Assembly: GCA_003279445.1 (NCBI GenBank)
Contig: QCHT01000008.1
Coordinates: 1-64,000, forward strand
Origin: Prochlorococcus sp. AG-402-G10
GTDB taxonomy: Bacteria; Cyanobacteriota; Cyanobacteriia; PCC-6307; Cyanobiaceae
Length of the DNA: 64,000 nucleotides
Direction: 5' to 3'
The translations under genes were made by a program, and so were the position numbers. Position 1 is the first letter of the stretch. Each line of letters opens with the position of its first letter. This document shows positions 1 through 11,199 of this stretch, one piece after another. The notes beneath the pieces were generated by a model. It was not told where the DNA came from. It did no database searches and saw only the letters and a list, made by a program, of their open reading frames with translations.

Positions 1-73
1 AATTCCTTTTAACCCTCTTCTGGCTGAGAATCGTTTTTTGAATGACCTTAATTCAAAGGCTTTTTCTTTTTTA

Positions 74-145
74 TGCCGGTGAGCGGAATTGAACCGCTGA
101 CCTACTGGTTACGAATCAGTTGCTCTACCTCTGAGCTACACCGGC
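74..145 (-). tRNA. tRNA-Thr, anticodon CGU
   Basis: Read on the reverse strand this 72-nt segment folds as a tRNA. It has a 7-bp acceptor stem (GCCGGTG with CACCGGC), a GCTC/GAGC D-stem, the anticodon loop TTCGTAA with anticodon CGT, and a T-loop of the GTTCAATTC type. It would read the ACG threonine codon. The 3' CCA is not encoded. The innermost anticodon-stem pair is an A-C mismatch. The neighbouring forward-strand gene starts about 17 bp away and is divergent. Confidence 0.95.
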
Positions 146-162
146 ATCCTAACGACTTTAGC

Positions 163-399
163 GTGAACCTTGACCCTAAAATTCGCAAAAAACTTTTACA
201 AGAGTCGAAGACCCCATTTAGAGGTTTGCGTCGTGTAGTTTGGGTTGCTTTATCAGCTTCTGCTGGAATGGGGCTTTTAATCATGGGTATACGCTCTGCT
301 TCCGGGGAAACTGTTCTAATGAGCGATGTCGCTATTCAGCTAATTGCCTTCTTTGCTTTTTCTAGTTTTATTGCTTTAGATCGTTCAAAGAGTTCTTAA
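163..399 (+). CDS. DUF3493 small membrane protein
   Basis: A 78-residue protein resembling the cyanobacterial/plastid DUF3493 family, related to low-PSII-accumulation proteins. The N-terminal half is basic (DPKIRKKLLQE, then TPFRGLRRVVW). Two hydrophobic segments follow, about residues 30-45 and 58-72. The open frame continues upstream through the tRNA gene, so the GTG at 163 is preferred: it begins just before the conserved LDPKIRKK block. No clear Shine-Dalgarno sequence is seen. The family link is from memory of the motif; a role in photosystem II assembly is inference only. Confidence 0.75.
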   Translation: MNLDPKIRKKLLQESKTPFRGLRRVVWVALSASAGMGLLIMGIRSASGETVLMSDVAIQLIAFFAFSSFIALDRSKSS

Positions 400-462
400 G
401 AATTGCTCTACTTAGGCTAAAAATTATCCATTCTAGAGAGTTTAAGACCATTAATTAAAACT

Positions 463-482
463 ACTAATACGAGTTGATTAGT
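463..482 (-). terminator. Weak candidate terminator after infB
   Basis: On the reverse strand, ACTAAT and ATTAGT form a 6-bp stem with an 8-nt loop, followed by AGTTTTAATT. It lies about 57 nt past the infB stop codon. The stem is AT-rich and the T-tract is short, so it is only a candidate. Confidence 0.3.
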
Positions 483-538
483 GATATGGATATGATCTGT
501 TTTTTGACGTGATAAAACTTTAAGGGCAATGCTGTGAC

Positions 539-3500
539 CTAGGTAGTGAGTTTTCGTCTTTGTGTTACTAGCTTATATCCTTCAATCAGATCCCCTTCTT
601 TCCAGTTTGCAAATCTGTCGCAACCGATGCCACATTCAAAGCCACTAGAAACATCTTTGACCACCTCTTTATTGCGTCTTAGAGAATCAAGATCTCCTTC
701 GAAAATAATTTGTCCAGCTCTCTTAACTCTAACCTTACAGTTACGCTGTAGTTTTCCGTTGGAAATATAACAGCCAGCTACTGCACTCTTTCCAATAGTA
801 AAGATGGCGCGTACTTCTGCCTCTCCAATTTTTTCTTCAACCATGTCTGGTTCGAGTAGCCCTTCCATGGCTAATTGGATCTCTTCTAGAAGTTTATAAA
901 TTACCTCATACTCTCTAACATCGACGCCATTTGCATCTGCAGCCCTTTTTGCCCCGGAGGCCATAGAAGTGTTAAATCCAATAATTACAGCACCTGAAGC
1001 AGCAGCAAGGTCTACATCAGTTTCAGTTATTTCTCCAGGAGCAGAGAGAAGTACTCTTACTTGTACTTCATCTTTAGGTAATTGTTCTAGAGAGCCAAGA
1101 ATTGCCTCTACACTACCTTGAACATCAGCTTTGAGTATGAGGTTTAGTTCTTTAAGAGCACCATCATTTGCCTGACCGGACATTGATGAAAGAGAAACCC
1201 TTCTAGAAGCCATTTGTTGTGCAAGACGAGTTGCTCTGGCATCTGATGCCCGATCACCGACAACACTTCTCGCAGATTTTTCATCTGGATAAACTTCGAA
1301 CTCATCTCCTGCAGTAGGAACTTCATTGAAACCAAGTGCTTCAACAGGACAAGATGGCCCTGCTTGTTTAAGCCTTGTGCCATGCTCATCAACCATGGCT
1401 CGAACTTTTCCAAGTACAGGACCGGCTGCAACAACGTCGCCCGACTTTAGTGTGCCATTTTGTACGAGTAACGTTGCGACCGGGCCTTTTGCTTTGTCAA
1501 GATGTGCTTCTACAACTGTTCCTTTGGCCAGTCGGTTGGGATTGGCCTGTAAGTCTTCCACTTCAGTGACTAAAAGGATCATTTCTAATAATTTGTCTAT
1601 GTTTTGACTTTTAATTGCACTTACGGGGACCATTACAACATCACCACCCCACTCTTCTGCTACCAACTCTTGCTCTGATAACTCTTGTTTTACTCGGTCA
1701 GGAGACGAACCTTCTTTGTCAATTTTGTTAATTGCAACAACTATGGGTACCTTTGCTGCACGTGCATGGCTAATAGCTTCTAAGGTTTGTGGCCTTACAC
1801 CATCATCAGCTGCGACTACTAGTACGGCTACGTCTGTGACTTTAGTTCCTCTGGCGCGCATAGCAGTAAATGCTGCGTGACCAGGCGTATCAAGGAAGGT
1901 TAACTTTCGGGGTTTGTTTTCGTGTGTTATGTCTACTTGGTAGGCGCCTATATGCTGGGTAATACCTCCGGCCTCTCCAGAGGCGACTCTTGCTTTCCTG
2001 ATTGCGTCTAACAAACTGGTCTTTCCATGGTCCACATGACCCATCACAGTGACCACAGGTGGCCTTTTGATTAAATGTTGGATATCAGCTTCTTCGATCA
2101 TCTCAACCGTTTTCTTAGCAGCTTCTTCTACATCGTCTTGTAAAACAGGTACTCCGAACTCTTCTGCAACAGTTTCGATTGAAGCTAGGTCTAAAGATTG
2201 GGTGACTGTTGCGGTGATCCCTTTAAAGAAAAGAGATTTGATGATTTCTGAGCTTTCAACACTTAGTTTGTCGGCAAGCTCTTGAACTGTAATGTTGTCC
2301 TCTGGAACAACAATCATTTCTGGTCGAACTTGCTTGGCTTCACGGGCTGCACGTAATTCCATTGCTCTTCTACGCTGTCTTTGACGAGTAGATTCTTTCT
2401 TACGCTTCCGTAATGCACCTGATGGCTTAGATGCACTTTTTTGTGTTGTTTTTCCCTTAGGTGTAGCAGGACGAGCGAGACTTGCAGAAAGGACTACAGC
2501 TTGCTTCTCTCCAGCAAACCCACTGGTCTCTGTAGTAAGTGCATCATCATTTTCTCCAATAATGTGAACCTTTTGGCGTTGCTTTTGAGGTGACTTATTT
2601 CTAAGTGCTTCTAGTTTCGCTGCATCATCCCAATCAGATTTTCTTTTCCTAGGAGAACCACCTGCTCCAGCACGCAGAGGAGGTCTTTTGGGCGCTGCTG
2701 AAGGGGTTGGCCTATTTGTAGGGGGTTTTGCAGTTGGGGTGGTTTCTCTTTTAGGTCCTTTTGAAATATCTGTACGTTTTATTGGAGGCGTTGCATTATT
2801 TGTTGGCTTTTGCAATTGCATAAGCTCTCCAGGTGCAACTGGTTTTCGCATTCCAGGCGGCATACCAGGGCGAGGCCGCATTTGTTGGGAACGTCCACCG
2901 CCTTCGCCTCTTCTAGGAGCACCTTGCCTGGGGGCAGAGGAGCCCGGAGCTTGGCTTGGGGGACCTGAGCGGAAGTTTCCATCTCTTGAGCCTCTCCCTC
3001 CAGTGTTGCCAGGCTTGCTATTGCCACGTCTGATTGGAGCTCCTACTAGTTCAACGCGATTGCCCTTCGTTGGAGTTTGACTAGGTCTGCTAGGAGTATT
3101 CTTAAGATGGCTTTGACCACGTGCTTGAAGTTCAGGACTTCTTTGAGGAGAAACCCTTCTTTGATTTGGATTATTGAAAGGTTTTTTGTTTGAAGTCTTT
3201 TGGTTGACTTGGGGCTGTATCTTTGGACGTGGAGGTGGAGCTATGGGCCTTTGAGGAGCTTGAGGCCTTTTCGTTTCTGGCTGATTAACAAGTGGTTTAG
3301 GAGTCGGTTTTGTAGGCTCGTTAATTTGTTTAGTCGAAATATTTATTTTTGTTGATTGTGGCTTAACAACTATATTTGGCTTGGCTTTGGGAGGATTGGT
3401 TTGTTGATTACTAGTTCTGTTTGGTAAAGAGGACTGTGGTTGTCTTAAAACGGGAGGGTTGATTGATTTCTTAGGAGCAGTTGGCTCGGCTGTAGGCTTT

Positions 3501-4006
3501 GGTTGAGATGAAACAGGTTTTACAGGGTTGTTTTTATTAGATTGAGATTGGTTTTTCCTAGCATTTACATTTATAAGATTTGCTTGAGAGTTGGACTGAG
3601 GTTGCTTTGTCTGTAAATTTCCTGTCTTTATAGGTGAAGGAGGCGTTGGTAATTTTTTAATTTCAGGCTTCGGGCTAGATGGCTTGTTCTTTAGAGTAGA
3701 TGCTTTGTTCTCTGGAGTGCTCTTTTCTTTATTAGGTTTTGGAGGTTTCGAAGGTGACCCAACAGCCTTTTTCAAAGATAGGATTTCTTTGCCTGAAGGT
3801 TGTTTGTTTTGCGGAGTCGAGCCTATCTTTTTTTTACCTGATACTGATAGAGAATTTTTAATTTTATCTGCATCTAAATCACTAATAGAACTGCTGTGAC
3901 TTTTGACTGGAATTGAAAGTTTTTTAGCAGCATCAAGCACATCTTTATTATCCAGATTTAGATCTCTGGAAAGTTCGTAGATTCTGATTTTGCCGCTGCT
4001 GGTCAT
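539..4006 (-). CDS. infB: Translation initiation factor IF-2
   Basis: IF-2 is the GTPase that brings initiator tRNA to the 30S subunit and promotes subunit joining. The 1155-residue product has an N-terminal IF2N module (residues 1-50, [18 protein letters not shown]) and a very long low-complexity linker rich in Pro, Lys, Asn, Gln and Gly (about 60-480). A second IF2N region (about 570-640) follows, then the GTPase domain from about residue 655 with [14 protein letters not shown] and NKID. The C-terminal half carries the beta-barrel and tRNA-binding domains. The long linker is usual for cyanobacterial IF-2. It is the last gene of a rimP-nusA-ylxR-infB operon, 63 bp after ylxR. Confidence 0.97.
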   Translation of the reverse strand: MTSSGKIRIYELSRDLNLDNKDVLDAAKKLSIPVKSHSSSISDLDADKIKNSLSVSGKKKIGSTPQNKQPSGKEILSLKKAVGSPSKPPKPNKEKSTPENKASTLKNKPSSPKPEIKKLPTPPSPIKTGNLQTKQPQSNSQANLINVNARKNQSQSNKNNPVKPVSSQPKPTAEPTAPKKSINPPVLRQPQSSLPNRTSNQQTNPPKAKPNIVVKPQSTKINISTKQINEPTKPTPKPLVNQPETKRPQAPQRPIAPPPRPKIQPQVNQKTSNKKPFNNPNQRRVSPQRSPELQARGQSHLKNTPSRPSQTPTKGNRVELVGAPIRRGNSKPGNTGGRGSRDGNFRSGPPSQAPGSSAPRQGAPRRGEGGGRSQQMRPRPGMPPGMRKPVAPGELMQLQKPTNNATPPIKRTDISKGPKRETTPTAKPPTNRPTPSAAPKRPPLRAGAGGSPRKRKSDWDDAAKLEALRNKSPQKQRQKVHIIGENDDALTTETSGFAGEKQAVVLSASLARPATPKGKTTQKSASKPSGALRKRKKESTRQRQRRRAMELRAAREAKQVRPEMIVVPEDNITVQELADKLSVESSEIIKSLFFKGITATVTQSLDLASIETVAEEFGVPVLQDDVEEAAKKTVEMIEEADIQHLIKRPPVVTVMGHVDHGKTSLLDAIRKARVASGEAGGITQHIGAYQVDITHENKPRKLTFLDTPGHAAFTAMRARGTKVTDVAVLVVAADDGVRPQTLEAISHARAAKVPIVVAINKIDKEGSSPDRVKQELSEQELVAEEWGGDVVMVPVSAIKSQNIDKLLEMILLVTEVEDLQANPNRLAKGTVVEAHLDKAKGPVATLLVQNGTLKSGDVVAAGPVLGKVRAMVDEHGTRLKQAGPSCPVEALGFNEVPTAGDEFEVYPDEKSARSVVGDRASDARATRLAQQMASRRVSLSSMSGQANDGALKELNLILKADVQGSVEAILGSLEQLPKDEVQVRVLLSAPGEITETDVDLAAASGAVIIGFNTSMASGAKRAADANGVDVREYEVIYKLLEEIQLAMEGLLEPDMVEEKIGEAEVRAIFTIGKSAVAGCYISNGKLQRNCKVRVKRAGQIIFEGDLDSLRRNKEVVKDVSSGFECGIGCDRFANWKEGDLIEGYKLVTQRRKLTT

Positions 4007-4069
4007 TAAATTTTAAGTGGATGCTGGCAATTTTTAAATGAAGTTCCCATTTTGTTTGGGATATACCTT

Positions 4070-4348
4070 TTATATTGCCTTAGTAATTGAATCATTGCCG
4101 TGATTCAATCTATTTTGCAGCACCTCTATAACACTTACATTTACCTGACATCTCAGGGCTTTTTGTAAACGCTTTCGCTGCCATGCTTCTTTTAGGCAGT
4201 TCTCTGAAGGGCATAGGTAAGCAGACCTACCCATTCCTTGGTCGAGAACAACGCCATCCTGATGGTCCCTGATTACTCTCCAGAGCTGCTTTCGGTCGAA
4301 AAGCTGCTTACAAGAAACACAGCGACGCAGGACGGGGGTTTTAATCAC
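4070..4348 (-). CDS. ylxR: YlxR-family (DUF448) RNA-binding protein
   Basis: A 92-residue YlxR/RnpM family protein. The diagnostic motif RRCVSCKQ is near residues 8-15, followed by GRSAYLC around 40-46 and a basic helix (KEAWQRKRLQKAL). Members bind RNA and have been linked to RNase P modulation in Firmicutes; the role in cyanobacteria is not established. The ATG overlaps the end of nusA by 4 bases, implying translational coupling, and infB follows. The nusA-ylxR-infB order is conserved in many bacteria and supports the call. Confidence 0.9.
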   Translation of the reverse strand: MIKTPVLRRCVSCKQLFDRKQLWRVIRDHQDGVVLDQGMGRSAYLCPSENCLKEAWQRKRLQKALRCQVNVSVIEVLQNRLNHGNDSITKAI

Positions 4349-5781
4349 CGGGTTCTATCCTCATCTGAAGTTAATTCTCCTTCTACATAAGATTCCTGGC
4401 TGTCTTCTTCATTGGAATTGTTAACAACATTTTGCTCTTCAGATGCCAAGTTTTCTGCTTCTTCTTGATATTGGTCTTGTTCCTCGTCGTCTTCAGGCAA
4501 TGGATACAACTCTCTTAAACGAGCATCTTCTTCGGCTCTAGCCGCCTGCTCTGCTGTTAGGCGATCTTCAGCTTCTTTTTGAAGTGCTTCCTCTTCTTCT
4601 CTTTGAGAAATAAGTTCAGTTACTATTGCGTCTTCTGCAGTTTGATCATATTCCTGGGAATTTTTTATATCTATCTTCCACCCTGTAAGTCTTGCCGCAA
4701 GCCTGACATTTTGCCCTTCTCTTCCAATCGCAAGACTTAGCTGATCAGGTGGAACAAGAACATGTGCATGCTGTCCTTCAGGGTCTACTAGTCTCACCAT
4801 CTCAACTCTTGCTGGACTGAGAGAATTACAGATGTATTGGACAGGATCAGCAGACCAACGGATCACATCAATTTTTTCTCCTCTTAATTCATTAACTACT
4901 TGTTGGATTCTTGAGCCTCTAGCTCCAATGCAAGCTCCAACTGGGTCGACTTCTCTTTCAATACTATCTACCGCTACTTTTGTTCTTGGACCAACAGATC
5001 TAGTAGGCGGGTTTGCCTCACGAGCTACGGCAACAATCCTTACTGAGCCTTCTTGTATTTCCGGAACTTCGTTTTCAAACAAATAAACAACAAGGCCAGC
5101 ATTTGCCCTACTCACAAATAACTGAGGCCCACGTCTGGGCACTTCGCTAACTTCTTTAAGAAATACTTTGAATGTTGCATTCGCTCGATAATTATCATTT
5201 GGAAGTTGATCTCTTCTAGGGAGTTCTGCTTCAACTTCTGGTCTGCCAAGTCCAGAACTCACTGCCATGATTACGGATTGACGCTCAAAACGTATAACTC
5301 GAGCTGTTAAAACTGGATCCTCTAGATCGGCAAACTCTTCTTGGATCATTCTTCTTTGCTGATCCCGCAATTTCTGAGAAAGAACTTGTTTTGTAGTGGC
5401 TGCAGCCATCCTTCCAAACTCTTCTTTCTCTGGGGTTACATCGAGTACTACCGTATCTCCTGCTTGTGCATCTTCGGCTACTTGCATAACTTCAGCCAGA
5501 GCTATTTGATGATCTTCACTTTCTACTTCTTCTACAATAATTTTGCTAGCTAGTACTCTATATCCTTCTTCCTCAAGATCTAAGCCGATATCAAAATTGC
5601 TAAAATACTCTTCTTCAAAAGGATTGTCATTAATGCCTAGGTAGAGTGTTCGCCTATATCTTTCATATCCTTTTAATAAAGCTTCCCTAAGGGCAGTCTC
5701 GACAACTTGAGCAGGGAGTTTTTTCTCCTCACTAATATCTTCGATTAAATTATTGAGACCGGGGAGAAGAACTAAGGCCAT
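4345..5781 (-). CDS. nusA: Transcription termination/antitermination factor NusA
   Basis: NusA binds RNA polymerase and nascent RNA and modulates pausing, termination and antitermination. The 478-residue product has the N-terminal polymerase-binding domain (about 1-125), an S1 domain (about 135-200) and two KH domains (about 205-350), with VGACIGARGSRIQ and LAIGREGQNVRLA as the GxxG-type loops. The tail beyond about 375 is strongly acidic and probably disordered, replacing the repeats found in E. coli. It is the second gene of the rimP-nusA-ylxR-infB operon. Confidence 0.96.
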   Translation of the reverse strand: MALVLLPGLNNLIEDISEEKKLPAQVVETALREALLKGYERYRRTLYLGINDNPFEEEYFSNFDIGLDLEEEGYRVLASKIIVEEVESEDHQIALAEVMQVAEDAQAGDTVVLDVTPEKEEFGRMAAATTKQVLSQKLRDQQRRMIQEEFADLEDPVLTARVIRFERQSVIMAVSSGLGRPEVEAELPRRDQLPNDNYRANATFKVFLKEVSEVPRRGPQLFVSRANAGLVVYLFENEVPEIQEGSVRIVAVAREANPPTRSVGPRTKVAVDSIEREVDPVGACIGARGSRIQQVVNELRGEKIDVIRWSADPVQYICNSLSPARVEMVRLVDPEGQHAHVLVPPDQLSLAIGREGQNVRLAARLTGWKIDIKNSQEYDQTAEDAIVTELISQREEEEALQKEAEDRLTAEQAARAEEDARLRELYPLPEDDEEQDQYQEEAENLASEEQNVVNNSNEEDSQESYVEGELTSDEDRTR

Positions 5782-5828
5782 CGATGATGGGAAATAAAAA
5801 TGGAAATGTTTGAGTTAAGTCTTTTTGG

Positions 5829-6296
5829 TTATCCAGTTGGACTAGATAGTCTTACTTGAATAACACTTTCTCTTGGTATTTTGCTCATTTTTCCTTTGAC
5901 ATTTATTTGTAAATGCTCTTTGGATCTTGTATGAAGCAAACCACTATAAAGAACAGTAGATTTAGAATCGTTTTTGGTGGATACTTCAATAGGAAAACCT
6001 TTGAAGGTTTCAAACTCCTTATCAGTTTCTAGGATATCATTAAGACCAGGACTGCTAATCTCTAGGATATAAGCTGAATTTAATAACTTAGAATTCTCTA
6101 TAGCCTCTCCAATTGGATTTGTTATCAGAGTACAATCATCCAAGGAAACATCAGTACCATCTTTATGACGAATTTGAACTTGTATTGTCATAGGGACCGT
6201 TTGGGTAATTAGTTGCAAATGAACTATTTTAAAACCTTCTTTTTCAGCTGTATTTGCAGCTAGTCGCTCTAAATCTTTGACGATTTGGTTTGGCAA
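5829..6296 (-). CDS. rimP: Ribosome maturation factor RimP
   Basis: RimP assists maturation of the 30S subunit. The product has the N-terminal alpha/beta domain (DLERLAANTAEKEGF, then the ALTNPIGEAI-like DDCTLITNPIGEAIE) with the ILEISSPGL signature, and a C-terminal SH3-like domain. The frame is open back to a TTG at 6329, but that codon sits inside a hairpin. A TTG at 6296 gives MPNQIVKDLERLA, which looks like a normal RimP start, so I prefer it. First gene of the nusA operon, 47 bp before nusA. Confidence 0.85.
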   Translation of the reverse strand: MPNQIVKDLERLAANTAEKEGFKIVHLQLITQTVPMTIQVQIRHKDGTDVSLDDCTLITNPIGEAIENSKLLNSAYILEISSPGLNDILETDKEFETFKGFPIEVSTKNDSKSTVLYSGLLHTRSKEHLQINVKGKMSKIPRESVIQVRLSSPTG

Positions 6297-6310
6297 GAGA
6301 CAAAGGTTAT

Positions 6311-6331
6311 TGTTGGGCTTTAAACCCAACA
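6311..6331 (-). promoter_or_regulatory. Hairpin in the rimP leader
   Basis: A perfect 7-bp inverted repeat (TGTTGGG and CCCAACA) with a 7-nt loop lies just upstream of the preferred rimP start. On the forward strand it is followed by GTTTTT. It could be a leader hairpin of the nusA operon; function unknown. Confidence 0.35.
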
Positions 6332-6451
6332 GTTTTTGATTTAACCAGCCTCAATCAAGGAGGTAACCGTCAGGCAAGTTAATTCTAATGGATGATCTTT
6401 TACTTTTCTACAGTGAAAAATTTTGACTTTGCTTAAATTTTCTCTATTTAG

Positions 6452-7633
<1,182 letters not shown>

Positions 7634-7667
7634 AAAGCTTGCTACTGTCATGCAAAGGTTTTAAAAG

Positions 7668-8381
7668 ATGGAAGATCTACAAACTCAAATGAAAATCGCG
7701 GTAGCAAAAGCTGCTGTTGATCAAATTGAAGATGGAATGGTGCTTGGACTTGGCTCAGGTTCTACAGCAGCTCTCATGATCAAGTCTTTGGGAGAAAAGT
7801 TAAAAGAAGGTTCTCTTAGAGACATCGTTGGTGTGACAACTTCCTTTCAGGGAGAGGTGCTTGCTACACAACTTGGGATACCTCTTAAGGCTTTTTCAGC
7901 AGTCAGTCAAATTGACCTTGCTATTGATGGAGCAGATGAAGTTGATCCTACCTTCCAACTAATTAAAGGTGGTGGCGCATGCCATGTACAAGAGAAACTC
8001 GTTGCTTCATTAGCTGATCGCTTTGTAGTTGTTGTTGATTCAACTAAGATCGTAAAAAAATTAAATCTAGATTTTAGGTTGCCAGTTGAAGTTTTACCTT
8101 CTGCATGGCAGTTGGTTCAGAAGAGGATTAAATCTTTAGGTGCAGAAGCTTTTCTGCGGATGGCTAAGAAAAAAGCAGGTCCAATAGTTACTGATCAGGG
8201 GAACCTCGTACTAGATGTTGCTTTTAGGAATGGAATTGAGGATCCTCAAGCGTTAGAAAAGCAATTAAATAATTTTCCTGGAGTGTTAGAAAACGGCCTT
8301 TTTATAAATCTTACAGATGAGGTTTTAGTCGGAGAAATTATTAATGGAAGTACAATTGTTAATCATTTGACGAAGTCCTAG
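7668..8381 (+). CDS. rpiA: Ribose-5-phosphate isomerase A
   Basis: Interconverts ribose 5-phosphate and ribulose 5-phosphate in the Calvin cycle and the pentose phosphate pathway. The 237-residue length matches RpiA. Motifs seen are GLGSGSTA near residue 27, DGADEVD near 85-91 and [11 protein letters not shown] near 100-110, which includes the catalytic Glu. It follows htrA on the same strand. Its last 23 bases overlap the end of the convergent hisD. Confidence 0.97.
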   Translation: MEDLQTQMKIAVAKAAVDQIEDGMVLGLGSGSTAALMIKSLGEKLKEGSLRDIVGVTTSFQGEVLATQLGIPLKAFSAVSQIDLAIDGADEVDPTFQLIKGGGACHVQEKLVASLADRFVVVVDSTKIVKKLNLDFRLPVEVLPSAWQLVQKRIKSLGAEAFLRMAKKKAGPIVTDQGNLVLDVAFRNGIEDPQALEKQLNNFPGVLENGLFINLTDEVLVGEIINGSTIVNHLTKS

Positions 8382-9702
8382 AAATTCTTAACTTTACAGA
8401 ATTTGCATGGCTATGAAGTCCTTCGCTATTCGCTAATTCAATAATCGCATTACTTGTTTTAATTAAAGCTTCTTCTGTAAAGTTTATGATTGATGTGCTT
8501 TTCATAAAAGTTTCTACGCCTAAGGCACTGCTAAATCTTGCGGTTCCTGAAGTTGGTAAAGTGTGATTTGGACCAGCTAGATAATCTCCTGTTGCTTCAG
8601 GACTCCAGTGACCTAAAAATAGTGCACCTGCATTTTTTATTTTAGAAGCTAGCTCTAATGGATTTGCAATTAATAATTCAAGGTGTTCTGGTGCAAATCT
8701 GTTGCTTAATGCTGCGCATGTCTCAAGGTCTTTGCAAATTACGATTAGTCCCCAATCATTAAGAGATTTTCTGCAAATTTCTGACCGAGGGTGATTGTGC
8801 AATTGTTTTTCAATTTCATAGTTAACCTTGGTTAAAAGACTTTCGTCTGTAGTCAGCAAGATTGATGCAGCTAGTGGGTCATGTTCAGCTTGAGCGAGAA
8901 GATCTGCTGCAATTTGTTCGACTTTCGCAGTATTGTCTGCAATTATTAAAACCTCACTTGGTCCTGCAAGTGAATCAATACCTACTTGCCCGTACACAGA
9001 TTTCTTTGCCAACGTTACGTAAATATTCCCTGGACCACTGATCACATCTACTCGAGGGATGGTTTCTGTTCCATAAGAAAGAGCTCCAATTGCTTGGGCA
9101 CCACCTATGCGAAATATTTTGTTAATTCCTGATACATGAGCGGCTGCAAGAACTGTCTTGTTTAGCTTCCCAGTCTGATTAGCAGGTGAAACCATTATTA
9201 TCTCTTCAACTCCAGCAACTAAAGCTGGTATTGCGTTCATAAGAACAGTACTTGGATATGCTGCCCGGCCCCCAGGTATATAAATCCCTGCTTTGTTAAC
9301 GGGATCCCACCTGCGGCCAAGTTGTTCTCCATGAGCTCCTTTTGTTAGGAAATCTTTTGGAAATTGATTTTTGTGAAACTCTTCGATTCTTGTCTTTGCA
9401 AGAAAGAGTGAATCTTGTAATTCTTTTGGGGTTTCATTCCACGCTTGAGCAATCTCTTCCGGATTTACTTTTAGTGGTTTTGGTGTGAATCCATCGAATT
9501 GTTTGGTCAGTCTTATTAATGCATCATCCCCAGATTGTTTAACTTCTTCCAGAATCTTGTTTACGGCTGTCAGAGCTTGTTCTTGCGAATCTAATGATGT
9601 GCGCGATGCAATCTTGTCCAGGAATCCTTCTGCTTCTTGTGGATCTTTTGTGCAATTCAATATTTTTCTACTTTGAGTCAACCTTTGCAATGGAATTCTC
9701 AT
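8359..9702 (-). CDS. hisD: Histidinol dehydrogenase
   Basis: Catalyses the last two steps of histidine synthesis, histidinol to histidine, using NAD and zinc. The 447-residue protein has the family motifs [40 protein letters not shown] and [10 protein letters not shown], plus FAPEHLEL and [16 protein letters not shown] near the C-terminus, which supply zinc ligands and catalytic residues. It is convergent with rpiA (23-bp overlap) and divergent from rpsT. No other his gene is adjacent, as is common in cyanobacteria. Confidence 0.97.
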   Translation of the reverse strand: MRIPLQRLTQSRKILNCTKDPQEAEGFLDKIASRTSLDSQEQALTAVNKILEEVKQSGDDALIRLTKQFDGFTPKPLKVNPEEIAQAWNETPKELQDSLFLAKTRIEEFHKNQFPKDFLTKGAHGEQLGRRWDPVNKAGIYIPGGRAAYPSTVLMNAIPALVAGVEEIIMVSPANQTGKLNKTVLAAAHVSGINKIFRIGGAQAIGALSYGTETIPRVDVISGPGNIYVTLAKKSVYGQVGIDSLAGPSEVLIIADNTAKVEQIAADLLAQAEHDPLAASILLTTDESLLTKVNYEIEKQLHNHPRSEICRKSLNDWGLIVICKDLETCAALSNRFAPEHLELLIANPLELASKIKNAGALFLGHWSPEATGDYLAGPNHTLPTSGTARFSSALGVETFMKSTSIINFTEEALIKTSNAIIELANSEGLHSHANSVKLRISRTSSND

Positions 9703-9778
9703 GTAAAGCTAGACGTTTCTTTCTATAATTGCCTTGAATTTGGGCAAGATCTTTTTTTTATTAAGCTTATTAAGCTAG

Positions 9779-10111
<333 letters not shown>

Positions 10112-10140
10112 TTAAGATTACCTAGAGCTATTATGTCTTC

Positions 10141-10929
10141 GTGACTTTGAATCATCTTATAGATAGTCACTGCCATATAGTTTTTTCAACTTTCCAAGAT
10201 GATCTTGATGAAGTTGCTGCAAGATGGAGGGCAGCAGGTGTTTCAAGTTTGGTTCATGCTTGTGTAGAACCATCTGAAATCCCTGAAATTAGAAAATTAG
10301 CTGATCGTTTTCCAGAACTAAGATATTCAGTTGGGGTCCATCCTTTAGATACCAAGCATTGGAAGGAAGGGGAAACCATAGATATTTTACGAAGTGCTGC
10401 CTTAGATGATTCTCGAGTCGTTGCGATAGGTGAATTGGGATTAGACCTGTACAAAGATTCAAATTTGGATGAGCAAGTTGCAGCACTTAAACCCCAATTG
10501 AAACTTGCCGTTGAGTTGGATTTACCGGTTATTGTTCATTGCAGAGAAGCCGCATCTCCTTTGCTTGAACTTCTAGAAGAACTTAAGAGTTCGAACGTTT
10601 TGGTTCGTGGTGTAATGCATTGTTGGGGAGGAACCTTGGAAGAAATGGAACAGTTTTTAAATTTCGGATTCTTCATTAGCTTTAGTGGAACAGTTACCTT
10701 CCCTAAAGCAAAGCAAATTCAAGAATGTGCTTTAAATGTTCCAGAAGATCGGTTCCTGATAGAGACGGACTGCCCTTTTCTTGCTCCTGTTCCAAAAAGA
10801 GGAAAGCGAAATGAACCTGCCTTTGTTCAATCAGTTGCACATAAAATTGCCGAGATAAGAGGTCAAAGCTTTGCTTCTGTGGCTAATAGCAGTACTGAGA
10901 ATGCAAGATTATTGTTTGGTTTACCATAA
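10141..10929 (+). CDS. tatD: TatD-family metal-dependent deoxyribonuclease
   Basis: A 262-residue TatD-family hydrolase with a TIM-barrel fold; family members act as metal-dependent DNases. Metal ligands visible are His10 and His12 in IDSHCH, the Glu in IGELGLDLY, the His in PVIVHCREA and the Asp in LIETDCPFL. The start is a GTG only 29 bp after rpsT. The rpsT-tatD pairing is followed by a 270-bp gap before rpoB in which I see no gene. Confidence 0.93.
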   Translation: MTLNHLIDSHCHIVFSTFQDDLDEVAARWRAAGVSSLVHACVEPSEIPEIRKLADRFPELRYSVGVHPLDTKHWKEGETIDILRSAALDDSRVVAIGELGLDLYKDSNLDEQVAALKPQLKLAVELDLPVIVHCREAASPLLELLEELKSSNVLVRGVMHCWGGTLEEMEQFLNFGFFISFSGTVTFPKAKQIQECALNVPEDRFLIETDCPFLAPVPKRGKRNEPAFVQSVAHKIAEIRGQSFASVANSSTENARLLFGLP

Positions 10930-11199
10930 ATTAGAAATTTATATAGATAAAAAAAACATATAAGTGTAATATTGAATATTGTCTTGGGCTTGGCGTAGTA
11001 TCTCTGCGTCTTTACCTTGGGAAGCTTGTCTTTCTTCAAGAGTTTGTTAACGACTGCCGTTTTCATTTCATTGAGCTATTGAATTCTTTGCTCCCTCTTT
11101 TTAAAGAGACTAGCCTTTTCAATTGTTTCCTTGATTTAGTTCTAGTAGTTCAGTTCCAAGATTAAAAAGTCCCTCCCTTTAGCAGCAGCAGGTTATCGA

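Noticed and set aside
2-82. Open frame from the window edge into the tRNA gene
   Set aside because: It could be the tail of an upstream gene, but with about 26 codons and no motif it cannot be supported.
73-162. Coding extension of the DUF3493 gene upstream to 73
   Set aside because: This part is the antisense of tRNA-Thr; the open frame there is a coincidence.
2688-3080. 130-residue forward-strand frame opposite infB
   Set aside because: It mirrors the Pro/Gly/Arg-rich linker of IF-2 and has no start signal or family resemblance; the low-complexity codons keep the opposite strand open.
10863-11066. 67-residue reverse frame between tatD and rpoB
   Set aside because: It overlaps the end of tatD, and its hydrophobic stretch comes from an AT-rich spacer; no start signal seen.
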